From Ginsengibacter hankyongi (GTDB taxonomy: Bacteria; Bacteroidota; Bacteroidia; Chitinophagales; Chitinophagaceae), in the NCBI RefSeq assembly GCF_008710285.1, contig NZ_VYQF01000010.1, forward strand, positions 81,422 through 145,421: a DNA stretch of 64,000 bases, read 5' to 3'. A program made the translations under genes and the position numbers. This document shows, in pieces, positions 63,940-64,000 of this stretch. Position 1 is the stretch's first letter; each line of letters begins with the position of its first letter. Below the pieces are notes generated by a model. The model ran no database searches. It saw nothing but the letters and a program-made list of their open reading frames with translations, and was not told the origin of the DNA.

Positions 63940-64000
63940 ACACTTCTTATAAAATTTCAAATATATTTTTTAAAAAGCCGAACTCATCTATTCCGGTTTC

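Overview
The window is bacterial, AT-rich chromosomal DNA from a Bacteroidota member, most likely family Chitinophagaceae or a close relative. Reasons: several Bacteroidota-type promoters (TAnnTTTG at -7, sometimes with TTG about 20 bases upstream), no strong Shine-Dalgarno sequences, and a gene set typical of that group (DUF4476, DUF4382, PF14905 outer-membrane barrels, a PhyH/AraC pair, DinB, DUF1801, DUF2267/dodecin). I see no rRNA, tRNA, CRISPR array, intact insertion sequence or phage module.

Layout. 0-8 kb: end of an OmpA-like gene, a possible small RNA with its own promoter and terminator, a divergent cold-shock/RRM pair, a degenerate AAA protein, folK, a cupredoxin lipoprotein, a phytanoyl-CoA-dioxygenase-like gene divergent from an AraC regulator, and a frameshifted methyltransferase. 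8-16.5 kb: two multi-PAS histidine kinases, an EcsC-family protein, DUF1810, DUF4476, a small secreted protein and exonuclease III. 16.5-22.6 kb: a compact minus-strand operon (LolA-like protein, two FtsX/LolE-like permeases, LolD-like ATPase, outer-membrane barrel) that looks like a dedicated envelope export route, followed by a thioredoxin-like protein. 22.7-31 kb: an Lrp regulator with its EamA exporter behind a long inverted repeat, an orphan response regulator, barrel and DUF4382 envelope proteins, a RibD/DHFR-like reductase, a broken RDD gene and an amino-acid permease. 31-36.5 kb: small single-function genes (DinB, DUF1801, GNAT, MaoC, DUF1330, TlpA-like).

36.5-61 kb is an accessory-looking zone. 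Mostly single genes (DUF2200, GIY-YIG, TMEM175, VOC proteins, a PAS kinase, katG, ArsR with AHSA1, GH29 fucosidase, panD, cupins, a Crp/Fnr regulator, DUF2267/dodecin, a frameshifted TonB-type barrel, an alpha/beta hydrolase) are separated by long spacers. Eleven of these spacers carry the same dispersed repeat, always in the same orientation, with a small hairpin core that covaries between copies. Gene relics (histidine kinase fragment, NTF2-like pseudogene, RAYT transposase C-terminus) lie among them, together with REP-like palindromes. The last 3 kb holds a secreted His/Asp-rich protein and an AT-rich methyltransferase of the kind found in surface-polysaccharide loci.

The most notable items are the repeat family, the REP/RAYT traces, the candidate small RNA at about 555-832, the P-loop-less AAA protein, the five-gene envelope operon, two homopolymer frameshifts that could be slippage sites or sequence errors, and clear operator-like dyads in front of lrp, arsR and the cupin gene.
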